DNA of 14,270 nucleotides from an uncultured Eubacteriales bacterium (GCA_900313345.1 OMQW01000077.1:1-14270), one strand, 5' to 3'; positions 5,550 through 12,911 are shown, counted from the first letter of the stretch. Numbers and translations: made by a program. The notes: generated by a model from the letters alone, not told the origin.

Positions 5550-6938
5550 ATGAAAAGATTAAATGAATTAATTAAAACAAATTTAAATATTAATATTACA
5601 GGTATAGAGGATAATTCTTTAAATGTAAAGAAAGGGTATATCTTTGTTGCTACTAAAGGATATTTTATTAATCATGAAGATTTCATCGATGATGCTATAA
5701 AAAAAGGAGCATCTTTTATAGTTTGTTCTAAAAATTATAAAAAGAAAATTACAATACCTTATAAAAAGGTTAATAATACTAATAAATATTTAATTAAATT
5801 ACTTAATAAATATTATGATTATCCTTTTAAAAATATTAAAATAATTGGTATTACTGGTACTGATGGTAAGACAAGTAGTGCTATTTTGGCTTCCAAACTT
5901 CTTAAAAGTGGTTATATAGGTACAAATGGTGCTCTTTATAATTATCATAGATTTCATACTGATAATACTACACCATGCCCAGTTTCTTTATTTAAAATAT
6001 GTAATAAATTAAGAAATTTAGGATGTAGATGTATAGTTATGGAAATATCTTCTGAAGCTTTGTTTCATGAAAGATGTAATTTTTTTAAGTTAGATATTGC
6101 TTGCTTAACTAATATTACAGAAGATCATTTAAATATTCATAAAACAATTTATAATTATGTAAATTCTAAACTTAAGATGTTTAAAATGCTAAAGAGTGAT
6201 GGATATAGTATTTTAAATTGTAATTCTAAGTATTTTAAATATTTTAAAGATAATAGTAAAAATGTTATTACATATGGTAATAAAAGTTTTTGTGATTTTT
6301 ATATAAATAGAATTAATAAAGATTTTAATTTTTATGTTAACAATATTTATTTAGAAAATAATTTTTTATTTAATTACAATATTTATAACATTACTCTTAG
6401 TTATGCTATTGCAAAAGTATGTAATGTTTCAGATGAAATAATTATTAAAAGATTAAAAAAAATTAAGAAAATTGATGGTAGATGTGAATTATTAAATTAT
6501 TCTAATAAATATAAAATAATTATTGATTATGCTCATACTCTTAATGGTATAAAAAATATTGTAACTAATTGTAATAAACTTGGTAGGGTTATCTGTGTCA
6601 CTGGATGTGCTGGTGGAAGAGAAAAAGAGAAAAGAAAATATATTGGTAAATATCTGCTTCTTAATACATATTTATCTATATTTACTATGGATGATCCTAG
6701 ATATGAAGATGTTAACAATATTATTGATGATATGCTAAGTATTACTAATAAGAAAAATTATTTAAGAATTATAGATAGAAAGGAAGCTATTAACAAAGCT
6801 TTAGATTTAGGATCTAATAATGATATTATTTTAATCCTTGGTAAGGGTAGAGATAATTACATGGCTATTAATGATAAGAAGATTAAATATTCAGATATTG
6901 ATGTTATACGTAGGTATTTTAAACTTGACATAAAATAG
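5550..6938 (+). CDS. MurE-type Mur ligase (UDP-MurNAc-tripeptide synthetase family), divergent
   Basis: Cytoplasmic ATP-dependent ligase related to MurE, which adds the third residue to the peptidoglycan stem peptide. The 462-aa product is slightly shorter than typical MurE (480-500). The N-terminal UDP-binding domain (about 1-95) has VKKGYIFVATKG. The P-loop is ITGTDGKTSS (101-110). EISSEA (165-170), TNITEDHLNIH (187-197) and a SKLKMF segment with the probable carbamylated K207 follow, then IDYAHT (325-330). The C-terminal domain holds CAGGREKEKRK (353-363), DDPR (381-384) and GKGRDNY (431-437). In usual MurE these last three read CGGDRDxxKR, DNPR and GKGHEDY, so the substrate-binding region differs. 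Its true acceptor amino acid, or a paralogous role, cannot be settled here. No ribosome binding site precedes ATG 5550; TATTATACAAT abuts it. Cys is unusually frequent. Confidence 0.82.
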   Translation: MKRLNELIKTNLNINITGIEDNSLNVKKGYIFVATKGYFINHEDFIDDAIKKGASFIVCSKNYKKKITIPYKKVNNTNKYLIKLLNKYYDYPFKNIKIIGITGTDGKTSSAILASKLLKSGYIGTNGALYNYHRFHTDNTTPCPVSLFKICNKLRNLGCRCIVMEISSEALFHERCNFFKLDIACLTNITEDHLNIHKTIYNYVNSKLKMFKMLKSDGYSILNCNSKYFKYFKDNSKNVITYGNKSFCDFYINRINKDFNFYVNNIYLENNFLFNYNIYNITLSYAIAKVCNVSDEIIIKRLKKIKKIDGRCELLNYSNKYKIIIDYAHTLNGIKNIVTNCNKLGRVICVTGCAGGREKEKRKYIGKYLLLNTYLSIFTMDDPRYEDVNNIIDDMLSITNKKNYLRIIDRKEAINKALDLGSNNDIILILGKGRDNYMAINDKKIKYSDIDVIRRYFKLDIK

Positions 6939-6953
6939 AAACAAATTTACAAT
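6925..6953 (+). promoter_or_regulatory. rny promoter
   Basis: A perfect -35 TTGACA (6925-6930) inside the last codons of the Mur ligase gene, a 17-base spacer and -10 TACAAT (6948-6953). Start of transcription is expected near 6960, giving a leader of about 31 bases. Confidence 0.8.
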
Positions 6954-6990
6954 TAAGTTGGAATAGTTAAATATTCTAGTGGAGGAAAAT

Positions 6991-8544
6991 ATGGGAAGTG
7001 AATTATTTTCCATTTTACTTTTAATTATTGGTATAGGTTTGGGAGCTTTAGTAACATTTACTATTCTTTATTTAAAGAAAAATGATGCTTATAAGAAAGC
7101 TGAAAAAATCTTAGATGATGCAAAAAACGATGCAGATAAATTAAAATGTGAATTAATTTCAAAGAACGAACAAGAAATAGAAAAGGTAAAAAACGATGCT
7201 TTAAATGAGTTGAAGGAAAAAAAAGAAGAACTTAAAAGAAGTGAAGATAGACTTTTACAAAGAGAAGCTAGCTTAGATAAGAGAGATGAACTTTATCAAG
7301 CAAGAGAAGCTAATATTTCATCTAAAGAAGCTAAATTAGAAGAAGACTCTTTAATGATTCAAAATGAAAAAAGTAAAGTGGATGAATTAAAAAAAGAAGA
7401 AGAAGAAAAACTTGAAAAAATTTCAAAATTAAGTAAAAATGAAGCAAAAGATATACTTATGGATATAGTTAGAAAAGATATGGAAATGGATATTAATAAG
7501 TATATTAAGGAACAAGAAGAAGAAGCTAAATTAATTGCAGATAAAAAAGCAAAAGAATTAATTGTTACTTCTATGCAAAGATATTCTGCTGATATAAGTA
7601 GTGATCAAACTGTTACTGTTGTTAATTTACCTAATGATGAAGTTAAAGGTAAAATAATTGGTAGAGAGGGTAGAAATATCAGAACTCTTGAAGCTGTATG
7701 TGGTGTTGATTTAATTATTGATGATACTCCTGAGGCAGTAGTTGTTTCTAGTTTTGATCCTTTAAGAAGAGATATTGCAAGAGTTACTCTTGAGACACTT
7801 ATTAAAGATGGAAGAATACATCCTACAAGAATTGAAGAAATATATGATAAGACATGTAGAGATTTTAATGAGAAGATATTAGAGTATGGTAATGATGCTT
7901 TATTTGAATTAGGCATTGGTAAGATGGATCAAGCTTTAGTTGAACTAGTAGGTAAACTTCATTTTAGAACTAGTTATGGACAAAATTGTTTACAACATTC
8001 TATAGAAGTTGGACAACTCGCAGGTGTTATGGCTGGTGAATTAAATGAAGATGTTACTTTAGCTAAAAGAGCTGGTCTTTTACATGATATTGGTAAAGCA
8101 ATAGATCATGATATTGAAGGAAGTCATGTTGAACTTGGTGTTAATATTGCTAAAAAATATCATGAAAATGATGTAGTTATTAATGCTATTGGCAGTCATC
8201 ATGGTGATTGTGAAGCTACTTCAGTTATTTCAAATTTAGTTGCTGTTGCTGATGGGCTTTCAGCATCTAGACCTGGTGCTAGAAATGATTCTCTTGAAAA
8301 CTATATTCAAAGACTTACAGGACTTGAAGAAGTTGCTAATAAAATAGATGGAGTTTCTAAAGCATATGCTTTACAAGCTGGTAGAGAACTTAGAATATTA
8401 GTTGATCCTGAAAAAATTGATGATTTAGGTAGTAGAAAAGTAGCTAGAGATGTTAAGAAAGAAATTGAAGCTAACTTAAAATATCCTGGAACTATAAAGG
8501 TTACAGTAGTACGTGAAACTCGTGCAATAGAAGAAGCTAAATAG
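6991..8544 (+). CDS. rny: RNase Y, membrane-anchored endoribonuclease
   Basis: Main initiator of mRNA decay in many Gram-positives, anchored at the cytoplasmic membrane. The start is ATG 6991 with GTGGAGG (6979-6985) as ribosome binding site; the in-frame GTG at 6979 is part of that site. The 517-aa product matches the usual 520. It has an N-terminal membrane helix (about 5-27), a long charged coiled coil (30-185), a KH RNA-binding domain with GKIIGREGRN (220-229), and an HD domain with the metal-binding pair H365-D366 in LLHDIGKA plus GSHHGD near 401-406. The order recA … rny resembles Bacillus. It has its own promoter and terminator. RNase J, its usual partner in decay, is encoded one gene away on the other strand. 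Confidence 0.98.
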   Translation: MGSELFSILLLIIGIGLGALVTFTILYLKKNDAYKKAEKILDDAKNDADKLKCELISKNEQEIEKVKNDALNELKEKKEELKRSEDRLLQREASLDKRDELYQAREANISSKEAKLEEDSLMIQNEKSKVDELKKEEEEKLEKISKLSKNEAKDILMDIVRKDMEMDINKYIKEQEEEAKLIADKKAKELIVTSMQRYSADISSDQTVTVVNLPNDEVKGKIIGREGRNIRTLEAVCGVDLIIDDTPEAVVVSSFDPLRRDIARVTLETLIKDGRIHPTRIEEIYDKTCRDFNEKILEYGNDALFELGIGKMDQALVELVGKLHFRTSYGQNCLQHSIEVGQLAGVMAGELNEDVTLAKRAGLLHDIGKAIDHDIEGSHVELGVNIAKKYHENDVVINAIGSHHGDCEATSVISNLVAVADGLSASRPGARNDSLENYIQRLTGLEEVANKIDGVSKAYALQAGRELRILVDPEKIDDLGSRKVARDVKKEIEANLKYPGTIKVTVVRETRAIEEAK

Positions 8545-8554
8545 CTTCTTTTTT
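8531..8554 (+). terminator. rny terminator overlapping the stop codon
   Basis: AAGAAGCT (8531-8538) pairs perfectly with AGCTTCTT (8543-8550) over a four-base loop, then T to 8554. The loop and right arm carry the TAG stop (8542-8544). Confidence 0.88.
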
Positions 8555-8556
8555 AA

Positions 8557-8584
8557 TTGATATTATAATTTTTTGTTGTATAAT
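8557..8584 (+). promoter_or_regulatory. Promoter of the RmlD-like gene
   Basis: TTGATA (8557-8562), a 16-base spacer and a perfect TATAAT (8579-8584). It begins three bases after the rny terminator T-run. Transcription should start near 8591. Confidence 0.75.
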
Positions 8585-8606
8585 AATTAATGCATGGGGT
8601 GATTTG

Positions 8607-9482
8607 ATGAAGTATTTAATAACTGATCTTTATAGTTTGCTTGGTAAGAGTATAAGAGATGAACTAATAAGTAGAGGGGAAGATAATATATTTCCTTATT
8701 CTTTCAACATTACTAATAAAGAAGAGGTTTTAAAAGTTATTAAGTCATTTAAACCTGACGTTATTATTCATAATTATTCTTTAGATGATGTTGATTTATG
8801 CGAAAAAGATAATGATTTATGTAATTTAATTAATGTTTCTGGAACTAATAATATAGTAGAGGGAGCTATTTTAAATAAATCTAAATTAATTTATATTTCT
8901 TCTAATTATGTATTTGATGGAAATAATAATGATTTATTTAATGAAGATAGTATTAGTAATCCTATTAATAATTTTGGAATGAGTATTAGAAATGCTGAAA
9001 ATATAGTTTCTAAATATAATAATAGTTTTATTGTTAGAACATCTAATGTTTTTGGCCATGGTGATTGTTTTGTCAATGATATTATAGATAAGGGTTATAA
9101 AAATGAATCTATTGATGTAGTTGGTGATCAATTTGGTTCTCTTACTTATGCTCCTGATTTAGCTTTTTGTATTTGTGATTTAGCATTAACTGATAATTAT
9201 GGTATTTATAATATTACTAATAATGGTTATGCTTGTTTTTGTGAGTTTGCTAGATGGATATTATATTATACTAATATTAAATGTGATGTTAATCCTATAA
9301 CACTTTCTCAGTATAAAGAACTTAATAAGAAATTTATTGCAGAAAGACCTAAAAAATCAGTTCTTGATAACAATAAATTTAAAAACACTTTATTAGTAGA
9401 ACTTCCTACTTGGTATGATGCTCTTTATAGATATACTAATAATTTAAATAAAGGTAAGGTTTTAATAAAAAAAAGTAACTAA
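8607..9482 (+). CDS. RmlD-like (dTDP-4-dehydrorhamnose reductase family) SDR protein, active site altered
   Basis: By overall sequence this is an extended SDR of the RmlD type, 291 aa, starting at ATG 8607 after GGGGTGAT (8596-8603). Recognisable family blocks are NITNKEEV (34-41), KPDVIIH (49-55), YVFDG (101-105), RTSNVFG (144-150), VVGDQFGSLTYAPDLA (171-186), GIYNITNNG (199-207) and RP at 250-251 (RPKKSVLD). Key functional sites are changed: the glycine-rich nucleotide loop (TGxxGxLG in relatives) is TDLYSLLG (6-13), and the catalytic Tyr-x3-Lys is F123-x3-I127. No other rhamnose or sugar-nucleotide genes are nearby. It may therefore be a binding or regulatory protein rather than a reductase, as with the RmlD-like regulatory subunit MAT2B in animals; that role is inference. 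It converges on rnj with overlapping stops. Confidence 0.8.
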   Translation: MKYLITDLYSLLGKSIRDELISRGEDNIFPYSFNITNKEEVLKVIKSFKPDVIIHNYSLDDVDLCEKDNDLCNLINVSGTNNIVEGAILNKSKLIYISSNYVFDGNNNDLFNEDSISNPINNFGMSIRNAENIVSKYNNSFIVRTSNVFGHGDCFVNDIIDKGYKNESIDVVGDQFGSLTYAPDLAFCICDLALTDNYGIYNITNNGYACFCEFARWILYYTNIKCDVNPITLSQYKELNKKFIAERPKKSVLDNNKFKNTLLVELPTWYDALYRYTNNLNKGKVLIKKSN

Positions 9483-9507
9483 TTTTCTTTAGTTACTTTT
9501 TCTTTTT
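9467..9507. terminator. Bidirectional terminator shared by the RmlD-like gene and rnj
   Basis: AAAAAGTAACTAA (9470-9482) pairs perfectly over 13 bp with TTAGTTACTTTTT (9489-9501), loop six bases. T-rich DNA follows on the plus strand, and a run of eight A precedes it, giving a U-run for minus-strand transcripts. Both stop codons lie in the left arm. Confidence 0.93.
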
Positions 9508-11197
9508 TTATTTGTGTATTTTCTTTTTTAATATCTAATATTATTGGAAGTATAATTGGTCTTCTTCCTGTTAAATCATTAATATAAGGTACTAGGTTTT
9601 TATTTAATTCTTGTTTAATACTCATAAATGTTCCATGTTCTTTTTTTAGTTCGTTCTTTATGACTTTTTCTGCTATATATTCTATTTTTCTTAATAATTC
9701 TTCATTAGCATTTACTTGTACAAAACCTCTTGTAGTTATATTTGGTTTTATAAGAAGTTTTCTTTGCTTCATATCTACATTCATTATAACTACTAAGATA
9801 CCATCATTCTTCATAGATTGTCTATCATGAATAACAGCGCTTCCTATTTCACCAATTCTATTACCATCTACGTAAATATCTTCACCTTCATAGCTTTCTC
9901 CTTTAGTAATTTTATGATTTACTAAATTTAGAGAATCACCATTTTTAAGAATAAATGTGTTTTCTTTTGGAATGCCACAATTTATTCCTATATTAGCATG
10001 ATGTTTAAGCATTCTATAATCACCATGGAATGGCATTATATATTTAGGTTTTATTAAATGCATCATTAATTTTAATTCTTCTTCGTTAGCATGTCCTGAT
10101 GTGTGTAAATCACTATAAGCTTTATTTGTATATACTCTTACACCATTTAAGCATAATTTATTTATTATTTTAGATATACTTAAAGCGTTACCTGGAATTG
10201 CTGATGATGAGAATATTACTATATCATCTTGTCTTAATTTTACATATTTATGTGTTCCATTACTCATTCTTGATAGAGCGGCTAGTGGTTCACCTTGAGA
10301 ACCTGTACATAATATAGTTACTTCTTCTGTCTTATAATTTTTTAATTCATCTGCAGTTATTAGTAGTTCTTTATGATCAATATAGCCTCCATCTATAGAT
10401 ATTTTTATATTATTTTCCATACTACGGCCAAATACACAAATTTTTCTGTTGTGTTTATAACATGTTTCAAAAATATGTTTAACACGATATATGTTGGATG
10501 CAAATGTTGCAATTATTATTCTGTTTTGTGGGTAGGCATCAAACATTTCATTTAAAGCATAGTCAACATTAGATTCACTAGTTGACCAACCACTGTTTAG
10601 AGCATTAGTAGAGTCTGCTATTAATAAATCCACACCATTATGTCCAAGTGTTGCCATTTTATATAAATCTGCAACTGGTCCAATTGGTGTTAAATCAAAT
10701 TTAAAATCACCTGTTGTAAAAATAGTACCATCTGGTGTTGTTAATGCTATACCATGAGCATCTGGAATAGAGTGTGTTACACGAACAAATTCTACTTCAA
10801 TATCACCAAATTTTAATTTACTTTCGTCTTCATATGCATTTAAATTATCAAATCTTATATTTCTATCTTGTAATTTAACTGATATTAATTCTTTAGCATG
10901 ACGTGGAGCATATATTGCAGGGATATTAACACTCTGTAATAGGAATGGTATTGCACCGATATGATCTTCATGCCCATGAGTTATAATTAATGCTTTAATT
11001 TTGTCTTCATTTTCTTTTAAAAATGTGAAGTTAGGTAAAACATAATCAATACCTAATAAATCACTTTCTGGAAAACTTATACCAGCATCTATAATAACAA
11101 TGCTGTCCTTGTACATTACACAGTACATATTTTTTCCAACTTCGCCTAAACCACCTAGAACAACTAACTTTGTTCCAACTGGATTATTTTCTTTCAT
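9479..11197 (-). CDS. rnj: Ribonuclease J (metallo-beta-lactamase / beta-CASP RNase)
   Basis: Zinc-dependent 5'-3' exonuclease and endonuclease acting in mRNA decay and rRNA maturation. At 572 aa it is slightly longer than Bacillus RNase J1 (555). ATG 11197 follows AAAGGAG by five bases. The metal-binding core is H74-G-H-E-D-H79, with H142 (VTHSIPDAHG) and D164 (TTGDFKFD). The beta-CASP segment has IADSTNA near 193-199, and HTSGHA and PFHGDYRM (around 364-394) complete the active site. The C-terminal domain includes DRQSMKNDGILVV and FVQVNANE and ends in a Lys-rich tail. Only one RNase J is visible, so J1 or J2 cannot be assigned. It is a single-gene unit with promoter at 11237-11265; its last codons form the shared terminator. 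Confidence 0.97.
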   Translation of the reverse strand: MKENNPVGTKLVVLGGLGEVGKNMYCVMYKDSIVIIDAGISFPESDLLGIDYVLPNFTFLKENEDKIKALIITHGHEDHIGAIPFLLQSVNIPAIYAPRHAKELISVKLQDRNIRFDNLNAYEDESKLKFGDIEVEFVRVTHSIPDAHGIALTTPDGTIFTTGDFKFDLTPIGPVADLYKMATLGHNGVDLLIADSTNALNSGWSTSESNVDYALNEMFDAYPQNRIIIATFASNIYRVKHIFETCYKHNRKICVFGRSMENNIKISIDGGYIDHKELLITADELKNYKTEEVTILCTGSQGEPLAALSRMSNGTHKYVKLRQDDIVIFSSSAIPGNALSISKIINKLCLNGVRVYTNKAYSDLHTSGHANEEELKLMMHLIKPKYIMPFHGDYRMLKHHANIGINCGIPKENTFILKNGDSLNLVNHKITKGESYEGEDIYVDGNRIGEIGSAVIHDRQSMKNDGILVVIMNVDMKQRKLLIKPNITTRGFVQVNANEELLRKIEYIAEKVIKNELKKEHGTFMSIKQELNKNLVPYINDLTGRRPIILPIILDIKKENTQIKKEKVTKEN

Positions 11198-11224
11198 TTT
11201 TTCTCCTTTCTTTCATAAAAGAAC

Positions 11225-11236
11225 TAACTGCAGTTA
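11225..11236. repeat. 12-bp perfect palindrome at the rnj transcription start
   Basis: TAACTGCAGTTA reads the same on both strands. It directly follows the rnj -10 box in the direction of transcription, covering about -6 to +6, a classical position for a repressor operator. I do not recognise the regulator. Confidence 0.5.
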
Positions 11237-11265
11237 ATTTTAACACAATTTTATATTTTTGTCTA
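11237..11265 (-). promoter_or_regulatory. rnj promoter
   Basis: On the minus strand: -35 TAGACA (11265-11260), a 17-base spacer and -10 TAAAAT (11242-11237) with TG plus one base before it (extended -10). Transcription would start near 11230, about 33 bases before the ATG. Confidence 0.68.
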
Positions 11266-11279
11266 TTAATCACTTTAAC

Positions 11280-11308
11280 TTTATATTTATTTGATATTTT
11301 GTTATAAT
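11280..11308 (+). promoter_or_regulatory. ftsY promoter
   Basis: A perfect TATAAT (11303-11308) with the extended element TGT (11300-11302), 17 bases from a weak -35 TTTATA (11280-11285). The predicted start near 11315 leaves a leader of about 10 bases, just enough for the AGGTGAT site. The in-frame ATG at 11307 overlaps the -10 box and cannot be the start. Confidence 0.75.
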
Positions 11309-11324
11309 GTTTTCAGGTGATATT

Positions 11325-12296
11325 ATGGGATTTTTTAACAAGATAAAAGATGCATTTAAGAAAGAAGAAAAAGACATAGTTACAGAAAAATATGAAGTAG
11401 GTTTAAGTAAATCTAGAGAAGAATTTGTTTCTAAACTTTCAGATCTTACTGAAACTCATAAAAAAATAGATGAAGATTATTTTGAAGCTTTAGAAGAAAT
11501 ACTTATTATGGCTGATATTGGTGTATCTACTGTTGAAGATTTTTTAGATAGATTAAGAGATAGAGTTAAAAAAGATAAAATTACTGATCCTTTAATGCTT
11601 AAAGATTTAATAGTTGATGAATTATTTGTTATTTATGTTAATAATGAAGTTATTGTTAATAAAATGAATTATGCAAGTAGTGGGCCTACAGTCGTTTTAT
11701 TTGTTGGCGTTAATGGCGTTGGTAAAACTACTACTATTGGAAAACTTGCTAAAAAGTTTAAAAATGATAATAAGAAAGTTTTATTAGTTGGTGCTGATAC
11801 ATTTAGAGCAGGTGCTGAAGAACAACTTATAGAATGGGCTAAAAGAGAAAATGTTGATTATTATTGCAATGAAGGAGCTGATCCTGCTTCTGTTTGCTTT
11901 GATGGTGTTAGTAAAGCTAAAGAAGATGGTTATGATATATGTTTTGTTGACACAGCTGGAAGACTACAAAATAAAGTTAATTTAATGAATGAACTTTCTA
12001 AAATTAGTAATGTAATTAAAAAGATTATTCCTGATGCTCCTCATGAAGTATTATTAGTAATTGATGCTACTACTGGACAAAATGGAATTAGTCAAGCTTT
12101 AGCTTTTAAAGAAATTACTGATGTTACTGGTATAGTTCTTACTAAACTTGATGGTACTGCTAAGGGTGGAATAGTTCTAGCTATTAAAGAGAAAACTGGA
12201 ATTCCTGTTAAATATATAGGACTTGGAGAAGGCGAAGATGATTTGCAAACTTTTGATATTGAAAAATATGTTTATGGATTATTTAAAGATTTTTAG
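11325..12296 (+). CDS. ftsY: FtsY, signal recognition particle receptor GTPase
   Basis: Membrane-associated GTPase that receives the SRP-ribosome complex and passes it to the Sec translocon. ATG 11325 follows AGGTGAT (11315-11321); the product is 323 aa. An amphipathic Lys-rich N-terminus (1-20) probably binds membrane lipids. The acidic A region is short, as in Gram-positives. The N domain occupies about 25-105. The G domain has GVNGVGKTT (128-136), DTFRAGAEEQL (158-168), DTAGR (209-213), TKLDGTAKGG (273-282) and GLGEGEDDL (299-307). It leads an operon with a small membrane protein and ylxM. Ffh, its partner, is not seen in the window. Identity is secure. Confidence 0.98.
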   Translation: MGFFNKIKDAFKKEEKDIVTEKYEVGLSKSREEFVSKLSDLTETHKKIDEDYFEALEEILIMADIGVSTVEDFLDRLRDRVKKDKITDPLMLKDLIVDELFVIYVNNEVIVNKMNYASSGPTVVLFVGVNGVGKTTTIGKLAKKFKNDNKKVLLVGADTFRAGAEEQLIEWAKRENVDYYCNEGADPASVCFDGVSKAKEDGYDICFVDTAGRLQNKVNLMNELSKISNVIKKIIPDAPHEVLLVIDATTGQNGISQALAFKEITDVTGIVLTKLDGTAKGGIVLAIKEKTGIPVKYIGLGEGEDDLQTFDIEKYVYGLFKDF

Positions 12297-12304
12297 GAGT
12301 TATT

Positions 12305-12619
12305 ATGAAAAAGAATATTAATAAAAAAAATAATAAAAACAAAAAAATTTCTAATAATTATATAGAGTTAAAAGAACTTGATAATCATATGTTTTTAGGA
12401 TTACAACTTCTTTGTACTTTAGTTGTAGTTATACTGTTAATTATACAATTTATAAATAATAAGTATTTAGCTTATTTAGAATTTTCTCTTGCTGTTGATT
12501 TCTTTTTAATGGCTTATAATAATAAAATATATTATAAAAGAAAAAACTTTTCTTTATATTATATAGCTTGTGGTATTTTTGTACTTATTTTATTTATTAT
12601 AAAAATAATTGGTGGTTAA
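12305..12619 (+). CDS. Small membrane protein with three predicted helices, unknown function
   Basis: I do not recognise this 104-aa protein. Its first 18 residues are almost all Lys and Asn, suggesting a cytoplasmic tail. Three hydrophobic segments follow: about 29-50, 55-72 and 82-102, the last reaching the C-terminus (IIGG). Between the second and third helices is a basic cluster YYKRK. The ATG lies eight bases after the ftsY stop, with AGGAG overlapping that stop, so the gene is cotranscribed with ftsY. Its own stop is one base from the ylxM ATG. Insertion between ftsY and ylxM, adjacent in Bacillus, hints at a link to membrane targeting, but nothing in the sequence proves it. Confidence 0.75.
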   Translation: MKKNINKKNNKNKKISNNYIELKELDNHMFLGLQLLCTLVVVILLIIQFINNKYLAYLEFSLAVDFFLMAYNNKIYYKRKNFSLYYIACGIFVLILFIIKIIGG

Positions 12620-12620
12620 G

Positions 12621-12911
12621 ATGGATAATTTAGTATATTATACAGAATTATATGATTATTATAAGAGTTTATTAACAGATACTCAAAGAAAGTATTTTGA
12701 AGATTATTATTTTAGTAATTTATCATTTAGTGAGATAAGTTTAAAATATAATGTTAGTCGTAATGCTGTTTATAGACAAGTTAAGATAACTAAAGAATTA
12801 CTTGATAATTATGAAAATAATTTAAATATTAGAAGTAAAATAAGTAAAATTGAAAGTATTTTAGATAATAGTAGTTTATCAAAAAAAATAAGAGAGATTA
12901 TAGAAGATTAG
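12621..12911 (+). CDS. ylxM: YlxM/p13-like SRP-associated helix-turn-helix protein
   Basis: Small protein (96 aa) of the UPF0122/YlxM family, encoded with SRP genes in Gram-positives and reported to influence SRP GTPases. The start is ATG 12621, preceded by GGTGG (12611-12615); the in-frame GTG at 12609 lies before the upstream stop and is not needed. Family traits are clear: a YYTELYDYYKSLLTDTQRKY opening, YYFSNLSFSEIS around 29-40, and an HTH with YNVSRNAVYRQVK (43-55). The tail is helical and charged. In Bacillus the order is ftsY-ylxM-ffh; here ylxM is followed by a terminator and a HerA-like gene instead of ffh. The assignment is firm. Confidence 0.92.
   Translation: MDNLVYYTELYDYYKSLLTDTQRKYFEDYYFSNLSFSEISLKYNVSRNAVYRQVKITKELLDNYENNLNIRSKISKIESILDNSSLSKKIREIIED

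Noticed and set aside
6533..6718. 61-codon minus-strand frame
   Set aside because: Antisense shadow of the Mur ligase C-terminal domain, no ribosome binding site.
7605..7916. 103-codon minus-strand frame
   Set aside because: Antisense shadow of the KH region of rny; Ser/Leu-rich composition typical of reverse-frame reading.
8934..9131. 65-codon minus-strand frame
   Set aside because: Antisense to the RmlD-like gene; made of Ile/Asn repeats from AT-rich codons, without motif or start signal.
10373..10555. 60-codon plus-strand frame
   Set aside because: Antisense shadow of rnj beta-CASP region, no start signal.
11307..11324. ATG upstream start for ftsY
   Set aside because: It overlaps the TATAAT box and would not be in the transcript; ATG 11325 has AGGTGAT and the usual MGFF-type N-terminus.
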